Positions 6,767-14,074 of a DNA stretch of 38,028 nucleotides are shown here, one piece after another. The DNA is taken from the NCBI GenBank assembly GCA_902766445.1, contig CACXDP010000106.1:1-38028 (forward strand). Reading direction: 5' to 3'. A model generated the notes under the pieces. It was not told where the DNA came from. It ran no database searches and saw only the letters and a program-made list of their open reading frames with translations. Both the position numbers and the translations under genes were made by a program. Within the stretch, counting starts at the first letter, position 1. The number at the start of each line of letters is the position of its first letter. Source of the stretch: an uncultured Coriobacteriaceae bacterium. GTDB lineage: Bacteria; Actinomycetota; Coriobacteriia; Coriobacteriales; Atopobiaceae.

Positions 6767-9322
6767 ATGCAAACAGCGAACAGGCGATACTTGATAGTTC
6801 TGGTGAACGTTGCCGTTATGATTGGAATCATCGGCTTCGTTTCGCTGTATGCGCAGCGGGCGGCCAACGATTCGATTGCCTCTGAGGTGAACCAGTTCGA
6901 GACGTCGACCGTCACCCTGGAACGGGTGACGGCCAATTATCTCGAAGGCGAGCAGGATATCTGCGACGTGTGGGCGAACTACATCAACAGCAGGCCCATG
7001 ACTATCGACGAGGCGGTGTCGTTCATCAGGTCTTCCCATGTGTCGCCGGACAACGCCGCACACATCGTCCTGACAGACGACGACTCGCTCGAGGGACTCT
7101 CGACGCGTCCAAAGATGGGCACGAAAGACGACTACGTCGTATCATACAAGGCGATTGGCCTCCCCATGCGGCCCGACAAAATGGTTGAGCAGGACGGTGC
7201 CATCAACGTCTCGCGGTCGTACACCAATCCCTTCAATGGCATTCAGTCGCTGGCGTTTTGCAACAAGATCACGCTTGCGGATTCCCGCGATGCGTCAAAG
7301 ATGCGCGAGGCGGTTCTCCTGCGTGTTATCCCCACAGAAAGGCTCGAGGAAAAATGGGTGTTTCCCAGCGACCGATACAAAGATGCTGAAGTTGCGCTCA
7401 TCGACATCGACAGCAACTACATCATCAAAGGCCGTGACTACAAGAACAACAACTTCGTCGAGTTCTACAAATCGTACAACAAGATTGATGTGGCCGGAGT
7501 CGAGGAGCTGAAAGAACGTCTCGCAACTCAAAGCGGCTCGTTTTTCATGCTCAACTCGCGTGACAAGGAGTGCCTGATTGCGTATGCACCAATCAGCGCA
7601 AACCAAGGTTGGACCATCCTGAAATACATCGAAATGAGCAATCTGCATCAAAGCACCATCGACTGGTTCCTGGTCTTTGGGGTTGCCTGCGCCCTGCTGT
7701 TCCTGCTGGTCTTTGACATGACCTTCATGAATTGGTTCAATGCGCGCCTGAACGAGGCTGCGAAGGAGGCCGAGGCGGCAAATCGTGCCAAGAGCGACTT
7801 CCTCTCGACGATGTCCCACGACATCCGCACGCCCATGAACGCGATTCTGGGGTTGACGACCATCGCGAAACGCAGCGTCGACGATCCAGCCGTTGTCAAG
7901 GACAGCCTGCACAAGATTGGGCTTGCGAGCAACCACCTGCTCACGCTCATCAACGACATCCTCGACATCTCCAAGGTGGAGAGCGGCAAGCTCTCCCTCA
8001 CGCCGGTCACCTTCTCGATCGTGGAAGTCACGGAGAACCTCGTCAACATCTCGCAGCCCATGGTCAAGGATAAGAGCATCGACTTCCACTTCCGCATCAA
8101 CGCCGTGGAGCACGAGTACCTCTTCGCAGACCAGCTGCGCATCAACCAGGTGCTCATCAACATCCTGTCGAACGCTCTTAAGTACACCGAGCCCCATGGA
8201 AGCGTTGCCGTCGACCTGCAAGAGCTGACGAGCGATGCGCCCGATAAGGTGCGTCTGGTCTACCGTGTGGCCGACACGGGCATGGGCATGAGCGAGGAGT
8301 TCATGGAGCACATGTACGAGTCGTTCTCGCGCCAAACCGACAGCCGTGTGAACAGCGTGCAGGGTACGGGACTCGGTCTCGCCATCACCAAGCAGATGGT
8401 CGATCTCATGGGAGGCACGATCGAGTGCGCGAGCAAGCTGAATGAGGGGACGACGTTCACCGTGACCCTTGACGTGCCCATCGCAGAGCACGAGGGCGAG
8501 GAAATGACGCTGGAATCCGTCGACGCGCTGCTTGTCGATGACGACGAGGCTCAGCTCGAGACCGCTCGGTACATGCTCAACGCGCTTGATGCGCACGTCG
8601 AGGTGGCTTCTTCGGGCGCGCAAGCGCTTGAGATGGTGAGAGCGAAGCACAGCCTGAACAATGGCTACGGCATCGTGATTGTCGATTGGAAGATGCCCGA
8701 CATGGACGGTGTCGAGGTCGTGCGTCGTATGCGCACCTTGGATGGGGGCCAGGCACCGACCATTCTCATCTCTGCATACGATTGGTCCGACATCGAGGAA
8801 AGCGCGAAGGAGGCCGGTGCTGACGGGTTTATCTCCAAGCCGATGTTCAAGACCACGCTGTACCGCGCGATCAACGAGCGGCTGCACTTGTCGGCAACGT
8901 CGGCCGCAGGCGAGGACGACCATTCCGACATCGCAGGCATGCACGTGCTCGTCGCAGAGGACAACGACATCAACTGGGAAATCATCGAAATGCTGCTCGA
9001 GATGCACGGCATCGAGGCCACGCGCGCCGAGAACGGCCAGGTCGCGGTTGATCTACTCGCATCATCTAGCCCAGGAGACTACGACCTCGTGTTCATGGAT
9101 GTTCAGATGCCCGTCATGAACGGCGTCGAGGCCACGAAGGCTATCCGCGTGCTGCCCGACGGGCGGATATCGACGATTCCGATCATCGCAACGACGGCAG
9201 ACGCGTTCTCCGAAGACGTCGCCAAGTGTATGGATGCTGGAATGAACGGCCATATTGCCAAGCCGCTCGATATAAAAGTCGTTTTGAAAGAGATTGGAAA
9301 GGTGAAGGAGGGCAAATTATGA
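6767..9322 (+). CDS. Hybrid sensor histidine kinase with two receiver domains
   Basis: 851 residues from ATG 6767, which has an AAAAAGG box 7 nt upstream; a TTG at 6740 is in frame but lacks one. A first membrane segment (residues about 8-30) and a second (about 299-322) enclose an extracytoplasmic sensor domain of about 270 residues, probably Cache-like. No HAMP domain is seen. The kinase core follows: H-box His351 in MSHDIRTPMN, N-box (NILSNALKY), G1 (DTGMGM) and G2 (GTGLGL). Two receiver domains come next, with phospho-acceptors at Asp640 (VDWKMPDMDG) and Asp778 (MDVQMPVMNG). No DNA-binding output domain is fused and no separate regulator lies nearby. The signal should therefore pass to an Hpt or regulator elsewhere, or act by protein contact. 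Its stop overlaps the start of the solute-binding lipoprotein gene by 4 nt (ATGA). Confidence 0.9.
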   Translation: MQTANRRYLIVLVNVAVMIGIIGFVSLYAQRAANDSIASEVNQFETSTVTLERVTANYLEGEQDICDVWANYINSRPMTIDEAVSFIRSSHVSPDNAAHIVLTDDDSLEGLSTRPKMGTKDDYVVSYKAIGLPMRPDKMVEQDGAINVSRSYTNPFNGIQSLAFCNKITLADSRDASKMREAVLLRVIPTERLEEKWVFPSDRYKDAEVALIDIDSNYIIKGRDYKNNNFVEFYKSYNKIDVAGVEELKERLATQSGSFFMLNSRDKECLIAYAPISANQGWTILKYIEMSNLHQSTIDWFLVFGVACALLFLLVFDMTFMNWFNARLNEAAKEAEAANRAKSDFLSTMSHDIRTPMNAILGLTTIAKRSVDDPAVVKDSLHKIGLASNHLLTLINDILDISKVESGKLSLTPVTFSIVEVTENLVNISQPMVKDKSIDFHFRINAVEHEYLFADQLRINQVLINILSNALKYTEPHGSVAVDLQELTSDAPDKVRLVYRVADTGMGMSEEFMEHMYESFSRQTDSRVNSVQGTGLGLAITKQMVDLMGGTIECASKLNEGTTFTVTLDVPIAEHEGEEMTLESVDALLVDDDEAQLETARYMLNALDAHVEVASSGAQALEMVRAKHSLNNGYGIVIVDWKMPDMDGVEVVRRMRTLDGGQAPTILISAYDWSDIEESAKEAGADGFISKPMFKTTLYRAINERLHLSATSAAGEDDHSDIAGMHVLVAEDNDINWEIIEMLLEMHGIEATRAENGQVAVDLLASSSPGDYDLVFMDVQMPVMNGVEATKAIRVLPDGRISTIPIIATTADAFSEDVAKCMDAGMNGHIAKPLDIKVVLKEIGKVKEGKL

Positions 9323-10644
9323 AAAAGTCTGTTGTGCGCTGCCTGTCCGTTTTGTCGATTGCGATCTTGTTGGTCGCCTTGGTGGCCTGCGGGGGATCAC
9401 CGGAGTCTTCCGGGTCTGGGACGTCGACGGAGCAAGCGAGTGAGCAGAAGAGCTTCGCTCCCTCGCTCGACACCGCCACGAAGTGCTCCATCTCCGTGGC
9501 CGGTGGTTACGACAACTTCGAGGCGCTTGAGGCCGAATTCGACAAGTTCAATGAGTATTATCCCGACGTCGAGCTGAGCTACACCAAGCTCGACGATTAC
9601 AACAACATCGTTTCCACCACATTGAATACCGATAACGCGCCTGACATCTACTTCGCATTCGACTACATGCTGGATGGCGATCAATACAATGCGGTCTTCG
9701 AGCATGCCGAGGACCTCTCCGATCCGGCGCTCGGCATCGACCTGTCGTGCGTGCGCCCGAGCCTGCTGTGCAAGGACGACGCGGGGGCATGCCCCATGGC
9801 ACCCATCTTTGCAGGTGTTTCCGGCATCCTCGTGAACGAGGACCTCTTCGATAAGGAGAAAGTCAACATCCCGACGACCTACGATGAGTTGCTTGCCGCG
9901 TGTGACGCGTTCAACAAGGCCGGGTATCCCACGCCCATCCTGTGCTACAACGAGGCGTCCGCGTACGGCAACCTCGTCGGTGAGATTATGTACACCGATG
10001 CCGTCAAGAACCCTGAGACAGTCGAGAAGCTGAATGCGCTCGACCCCTCGGCTGGCGAATACATGAGGCCCGTCCTCGAGAAGATAAGCGACATGGTGAA
10101 GCAAGGATGCATTAACCTCGACGTCTGCAACGAGCTGGAAGACGGCTACAACGCGCTGATTCTGAGGTTCTTTGAGGGTGACATTCCCATGGCGCTGTGC
10201 TCGGCCGACACGGCGTCGGGCACGGCCAAGCGCGAGAGCCAGTCCGAGGCGTTCGTTGCCCACCCGTTCGCGTACGCCCTCCATCCGTTCACGCTCACCA
10301 ACGAGGGTGCCTGCCTGCTCGACAAGCCATCGGTGCAGTTCGCGGTCAATAAGGAAGGCAAGAACCTCGACATGGCGAACGAGTTCATGCGCTTCCTGGT
10401 GAGCCCGCAGGAGCTCAATGACATCGCACGTGCGAAGCGTCTGATTACGGTGACGCCTGACCTCGCCTACGACGGTGTGTACGCTCCCTTCAGCACGATT
10501 GACTCAAGCCGAATCATTTCGACCCGTGAAGTCGGGCTGTCAGATGACGTCACCATCCAATACCGCGTTGCGGCCTATGAGGTTGCAAACGGGAAGACGT
10601 CGATCGATAAGGCGATTGCAGGCTTCGGTAAATATAAGCTGTAA
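9319..10644 (+). CDS. Extracellular solute-binding lipoprotein (ABC sugar-binding type)
   Basis: 441 residues. The start ATG overlaps the kinase stop (ATGA) and has AAGGAGG 8 nt upstream. A lipoprotein signal ends with LVAC-GG, so the mature protein is tethered outside the membrane. The body looks like a family-1 carbohydrate-binding protein: an N-terminal lobe with F-YYPDVELSYTK and the NAPDIYF segment, then a domain with WALHPF-like turns and VQFAVNKEGKN. No permease or ATPase gene is adjacent. Translational coupling to a membrane kinase with an external domain suggests the protein presents a ligand to the kinase rather than, or as well as, feeding a transporter. The ligand cannot be read from the sequence. 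A 15-bp-stem terminator follows. Confidence 0.85.
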   Translation: MKKSVVRCLSVLSIAILLVALVACGGSPESSGSGTSTEQASEQKSFAPSLDTATKCSISVAGGYDNFEALEAEFDKFNEYYPDVELSYTKLDDYNNIVSTTLNTDNAPDIYFAFDYMLDGDQYNAVFEHAEDLSDPALGIDLSCVRPSLLCKDDAGACPMAPIFAGVSGILVNEDLFDKEKVNIPTTYDELLAACDAFNKAGYPTPILCYNEASAYGNLVGEIMYTDAVKNPETVEKLNALDPSAGEYMRPVLEKISDMVKQGCINLDVCNELEDGYNALILRFFEGDIPMALCSADTASGTAKRESQSEAFVAHPFAYALHPFTLTNEGACLLDKPSVQFAVNKEGKNLDMANEFMRFLVSPQELNDIARAKRLITVTPDLAYDGVYAPFSTIDSSRIISTREVGLSDDVTIQYRVAAYEVANGKTSIDKAIAGFGKYKL

Positions 10645-10671
10645 GGTGCAAGCACTTGGTGCGCAAGAATT

Positions 10672-10715
10672 AAGGTGACAGGTGACAAGTCTCCCGACAA
10701 GTCACCTGTCACCTT
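10672..10715 (+). terminator. Terminator hairpin, perfect 15-bp stem
   Basis: AAGGTGACAGGTGAC (10672-10686) pairs exactly with GTCACCTGTCACCTT (10701-10715) around a 14-nt loop, followed by GTTACTT. It lies between the convergent solute-binding lipoprotein and HTH-fusion genes and can serve both. Confidence 0.75.
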
Positions 10716-10740
10716 GTTACTTCCTCTCAGTAAGGACTTG

Positions 10741-11565
10741 TTATCCGTGGAGCTCGACAAGGCCGCAGCTGCTTCCGTACGCGTACACCTTGCAAGGGCC
10801 TTGCAGCCAGAACTCGGCACGAGCCTCCTGCTCGGGATAGAGTCGCTTGATGCGCACGAGGTCGTCGCCGACGGCGGCGATGAACAGCAGATGGTCATCC
10901 TTGGTCATGGGGTGCGTTACGTGCGCGCGCTGGCAACCCGCTGTCACCTCGACGGTTGCGTCGAGAATGCCGTCGTTCTTCTTTGCTGTGAGCGGTTCGA
11001 GTACGTTCCCGCAACAGCTGACTGCGGCCTCGCCCGCTGACCACACGATGTTGTTGCAGTCGGGGCACACGTAGAATGTACTTCGCTTGAGGTTGGCCGA
11101 CACGTTACGGTTTTCCACGCCGCTCCACCGCTTGAGCGTGGGCAGAACCGCTCCCATGAACGAGACCGCCTCTTCGGCCGTGTAACCCGTAGCCTGCATG
11201 AGGTAGGGGACGTTGCGCTCGATGATCTCGTCGAGCCCAGCGCTGGTGAACTCCCCATCTTGGTAGCACCACCCGCAGTAGTCTGGGTTCTCCGTGCCGT
11301 CGGCGTTCGTCCCGAAGGGCATGTTTGGCACGTCGAAGGGGGTTCCGCAGCACTGGCAGGCGGGGGCGTCGGGCAGGTCGAGCAGACTGGTCACTGGCAC
11401 ACCGAGCACGCTTGCCAAGAGCTTCCGCATGTCGATGCCAGGCTCGCTCTCGCCGGTCTCCCACCTGCTCACAGCTTGCCGCGTCACGTACACCTTGCTC
11501 GCGAGCTGCTCTTGCGTGAGTCCCGCTTTCTTTCGTGCGTTTTGGATTGCCGTGCTGACGCTCAT
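10741..11565 (-). CDS. XRE-type HTH / zinc ribbon / desulfoferrodoxin-like fusion regulator
   Basis: 274 residues from ATG 11565, with AAAGGAG 5 nt upstream. Residues about 5-62 form a Cro/C1-type helix-turn-helix (GLTQEQLASKVYVTRQAVSRWE). Residues about 70-145 match the putative zinc ribbon seen in many uncharacterised bacterial proteins: C70, C72/C73, GTNADG, C97 and C100 in DYCGWCYQDG. Residues about 163-274 look like desulfoferrodoxin. The desulforedoxin-type iron site is present (C167, C170, C184, C185). The superoxide-reductase centre is partial: His218 (HPM), His225, Cys267 and His273 are there, but the first His of the EKH motif is replaced. That fits a redox or metal sensor better than an active reductase. 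It is the last gene of a likely operon with the macrodomain and sirtuin genes (55-bp gap) and may autoregulate it. Confidence 0.8.
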   Translation of the reverse strand: MSVSTAIQNARKKAGLTQEQLASKVYVTRQAVSRWETGESEPGIDMRKLLASVLGVPVTSLLDLPDAPACQCCGTPFDVPNMPFGTNADGTENPDYCGWCYQDGEFTSAGLDEIIERNVPYLMQATGYTAEEAVSFMGAVLPTLKRWSGVENRNVSANLKRSTFYVCPDCNNIVWSAGEAAVSCCGNVLEPLTAKKNDGILDATVEVTAGCQRAHVTHPMTKDDHLLFIAAVGDDLVRIKRLYPEQEARAEFWLQGPCKVYAYGSSCGLVELHG

Positions 11566-11620
11566 GACGTCTCCTTTCGTTCGTCCTACAAGAACAGCGT
11601 AGTGGCGGCGCCAGACGTTG

Positions 11621-12415
11621 TCACGCAATGGGCAATTGCGTCTCTCGACGGTAGATCTCCTCGTCCTTTGAAGAGAAGACATTAAACACTACGGAGATTT
11701 CCGAGTCGTGCGAATCCAGCCATTCCCGCACGGTGCGTACGGCAATTCTGGCCGCCTCGCGTTGTGGGAATCCGAACACACCGGTGCTGATGCAGCAGAA
11801 GGCGATTGAACGCAGGCCTTCGGCCGCAGCGGCCTCCAGGCAGCTTCGGTAGCACGAGGCGAGCTCCACGCGATGACGTGCCGTGGGCAATCCATTCGCG
11901 ATGGGCCCGACCGTGTGGATGACGCGCCGTGCGGGTAGGTTGTAGGCACCCGTGACCTTGGCTTTGCCTGTGGGTTCCTCGTGGCCCTGTTCGGCCATGA
12001 TGCGCGCGCATTCGGCTCGCAGCTGTATGCCCGCGAACGTGTGGATGGCGTTGTCGATGCAGCTGTGCAGCGGTGCCCAGCAACCCAGCATCTGGGAGTT
12101 GGCGGCGTTTACGATGGCGTCTGCGGCCAGCGTGGTGATGTCGCCACGCCAGAGACGCAGACGCGGGTCAAGCGATGAGGGTTCAGCCTCGTCTATGTCG
12201 TGTACGCCTGCCTCGGCGATGAGTCCCTGCAACAGCTCGTCCTGCATGGCTAGGAACTCTTCACCTGCGGGCCAGGGCGGCCGCACGTTCACAAGCGCGC
12301 GGAAGCGCAGCCAGAGGTTGTCGGTGATGACGAGTGAGCTCGCGTCCTGGCCGCGCTCCTCTTCCAACATCGTCACGAGCCGGGCGAGCAGTTCTTCCTT
12401 ACGCATCGCATCCAT
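11621..12415 (-). CDS. Zinc-type macrodomain protein, probable protein-ADP-ribose hydrolase
   Basis: 264 residues. After an N-terminal extension of about 85 residues the macrodomain starts at RLWRGDITTLAADAIVNAAN (N105/N106 region). The motif GCWAPLHSCIDNAIH carries Cys112, His117 and Cys119, the zinc-binding signature of macrodomains that accompany class-M sirtuins and remove mono-ADP-ribose from proteins. The later loop GVFGFPQ (diphosphate binding) is also present. The start codon lies 17 nt inside the end of the sirtuin gene, indicating translational coupling; a second ATG (12406) is possible. Known relatives reverse the ADP-ribosylation made by the neighbouring sirtuin. The cytosolic target here is not evident: the usual partner genes for a GcvH-like protein and a lipoate ligase are absent from the window. 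Confidence 0.88.
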   Translation of the reverse strand: MDAMRKEELLARLVTMLEEERGQDASSLVITDNLWLRFRALVNVRPPWPAGEEFLAMQDELLQGLIAEAGVHDIDEAEPSSLDPRLRLWRGDITTLAADAIVNAANSQMLGCWAPLHSCIDNAIHTFAGIQLRAECARIMAEQGHEEPTGKAKVTGAYNLPARRVIHTVGPIANGLPTARHRVELASCYRSCLEAAAAEGLRSIAFCCISTGVFGFPQREAARIAVRTVREWLDSHDSEISVVFNVFSSKDEEIYRRETQLPIA

Positions 12416-13271
12416 CGGTGTCTCCTTCCAGTAGCGCGTCTAGTACGGCGTCGATGTCTGCGTCCACAAGAATCGAGCGGTCTACGATCTCGCGTGCCGT
12501 CATCACTTGGCCTAGGTTCACGCAAGCATAGGTTGCCTTTGGGTTGTCATACACCAACTGCCAGAACGGATACTTGATGATGCCGGGGGTGTTGCCGCCC
12601 ACGCCCAGCTCAAGGTAGAGCACGCGACCATCTCGGTGTGAGTGCAGGTAGTCGCGGTAGCGATTGGCGGCTGCGTGCCAGCCCTCGTCCTCCACGAAGG
12701 TGTCGTCTGCTCGTAGGTTCATGCTCATGGGCTTGCCGCACACAGGGCACATGGGCACAAGCTCGCTTGGCACCCGCATGTCGCGCTGCTGCTCCACCAT
12801 AGCCATGACCGTCTCGTAGTTGTCATAGGTCTTGTCGTGGCATGGTACGCTGCACTGCCATAGCCCGTAGTCACCTTGCGTATAAAAGAGCCGCTCCTTT
12901 GGGCAGCCCGCCAGCTGGAACTGGTGGTCTACGTTGGTGGTGATTACGAAGAAGTCCCTGCCTTCTACTAGTTGCAGCAGCTTGGCATAGGTGTTCTTTG
13001 GTGCCGGCTCGTAGCGATTGCACCAGATGTGGCGGCTCCACCATGCCCACATCTCCTCAGGCGTGGCGAACGGGTAAAAGCCGCCTGAGTACATGTCGCG
13101 GATGCCGTACTTGGCGGCGAAGTCGCCGAAGAGTCGCTCGAAGCGCTCGCCGGAGTACGTGAGCCCGGCGGCCGTGGAGAGCCCTGCCCCTGCGCCGATC
13201 ACGACGGCATCGGCTTGGTCGAGGGCCTCCCTCAGCTGTTTCAACTGGCTTTCGCAGGTCTCGTTGTTCAT
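12399..13271 (-). CDS. Class-M sirtuin (SirTM), probable protein ADP-ribosyltransferase
   Basis: 290 residues. Residues 26-37 form the NAD-binding GAGAGLSTAAGL. TTNVDHQF at 111-118 contains the sirtuin Asn (N113). The position that is the catalytic His in ordinary deacetylases is Gln132 (TQGDYG), the hallmark of class M, whose characterised members ADP-ribosylate proteins instead of deacetylating them. The Asn-to-Gln spacing of 19 equals that in characterised SirTM. Zinc ligands are C140/C144 and C175/C178. The start has an AAGGAG box. It is the first gene of a minus-strand unit with the macrodomain hydrolase and HTH-fusion genes. Characterised SirTM systems modify a lipoylated GcvH-like protein under oxidative stress; no such substrate gene is adjacent here. 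Confidence 0.88.
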   Translation of the reverse strand: MNNETCESQLKQLREALDQADAVVIGAGAGLSTAAGLTYSGERFERLFGDFAAKYGIRDMYSGGFYPFATPEEMWAWWSRHIWCNRYEPAPKNTYAKLLQLVEGRDFFVITTNVDHQFQLAGCPKERLFYTQGDYGLWQCSVPCHDKTYDNYETVMAMVEQQRDMRVPSELVPMCPVCGKPMSMNLRADDTFVEDEGWHAAANRYRDYLHSHRDGRVLYLELGVGGNTPGIIKYPFWQLVYDNPKATYACVNLGQVMTAREIVDRSILVDADIDAVLDALLEGDTDGCDA

Positions 13272-13301
13272 GTCAGGCTCCTTCCGTGCGTGGTTCGGCT
13301 C

Positions 13302-13310
13302 ATGCTATCA
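13302..13310 (-). promoter_or_regulatory. Possible extended -10 promoter for the sirtuin operon
   Basis: On the minus strand the sequence reads TG-A-TAGCAT, about 30 nt before the sirtuin start, in the 99-bp divergent gap with the HAD gene. The match is moderate and no -35 was identified. Confidence 0.3.
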
Positions 13311-13370
13311 GGTACGATACGGTACTATAGGGCTATAAACAAATGCGGTGCCCGGAAAGGAGCGGCTCCG

Positions 13371-14003
13371 ATGAACGCATACGACTTTGACGGTACCATC
13401 TATCCGTCAAACTGCACGATCGGCTTTGCGATCTGGTGCATGAACCGTCACCCAAGGCTCTGGTTCACTTTCGCGCCGCGTGCCTTTATGAGCGTGGTCC
13501 AGTACAAGTTGGGAAAGATGCAGAGTTATCGCATGCTTCGCGTGTTGTACAGCTACCTCAGGGACATCGGCGACTTCGACGTTCAGATCGAGCGATACTG
13601 GGACAGGAACGCACGGAGGATTTCCTCCTGGTATCTCGCGCAAAAGAAGCCAGACGACATCATCATCAGCGCGTCCCCCTCCTGCATCATAGAGCCCATC
13701 GCGCGCAGGCTCGGCGTGGAGTTCGTGGCGACCGACTACGACCGGGAGCTTGGGGTCCTCGTGAACAACCTCATGTACGCGCGGGAAAAGTCCCGCTACA
13801 TCATCGACCACGGCTTTCCGGTGATTGACCACTTTTACTCCGACTCGCTCTCGGACACGCCGCTCGCCCTCTGTGCCGAGAAGGCGCATCTGGTGACCGG
13901 CCGGGCGCGCAAGGTGAGGGACTGGCCGAAGCTCGATGAGCTCACAAAGAAGAAGGTCAAGAAAAAGATCAATACCGGTTGGACGATTCATCTCGAAGAT
14001 TAA
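13371..14003 (+). CDS. HAD-superfamily phosphatase (subfamily IB-like)
   Basis: 210 residues from ATG 13371, with AAAGGAG 8 nt upstream. HAD motif I is DFDGTI (Asp5, Asp7) at the extreme N-terminus. Motif II is the Ser of ISASPS. Motif IV is YSDSLSDTP, giving the acidic pair for Mg2+. The helical insert after motif I and the SASPS signature resemble phosphoserine-phosphatase-like IB enzymes. The C-terminus is Lys-rich. Substrate is unknown. It is divergent from the sirtuin operon and followed by a separate promoter. Confidence 0.8.
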   Translation: MNAYDFDGTIYPSNCTIGFAIWCMNRHPRLWFTFAPRAFMSVVQYKLGKMQSYRMLRVLYSYLRDIGDFDVQIERYWDRNARRISSWYLAQKKPDDIIISASPSCIIEPIARRLGVEFVATDYDRELGVLVNNLMYAREKSRYIIDHGFPVIDHFYSDSLSDTPLALCAEKAHLVTGRARKVRDWPKLDELTKKKVKKKINTGWTIHLED

Positions 14004-14028
14004 CGTGTGTGCAGGGTGCCTAATAACT

Positions 14029-14037
14029 TGCTAGAAT
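14029..14037 (+). promoter_or_regulatory. Extended -10 promoter for the transglutaminase-like gene
   Basis: TG-C-TAGAAT at 14029-14037, 37 nt upstream of the ATG at 14075. No good -35. Confidence 0.4.
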
Positions 14038-14074
14038 GCTGTTACCTGAAGGCCCGTGAAAAGGGGTGGTTGAC

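Noticed and set aside
7295-9007. Long minus-strand open frame (570 codons) opposite the hybrid kinase
   Set aside because: The plus-strand kinase and receiver motifs are unambiguous; the antisense frame has no recognisable domain or ribosome-binding site.
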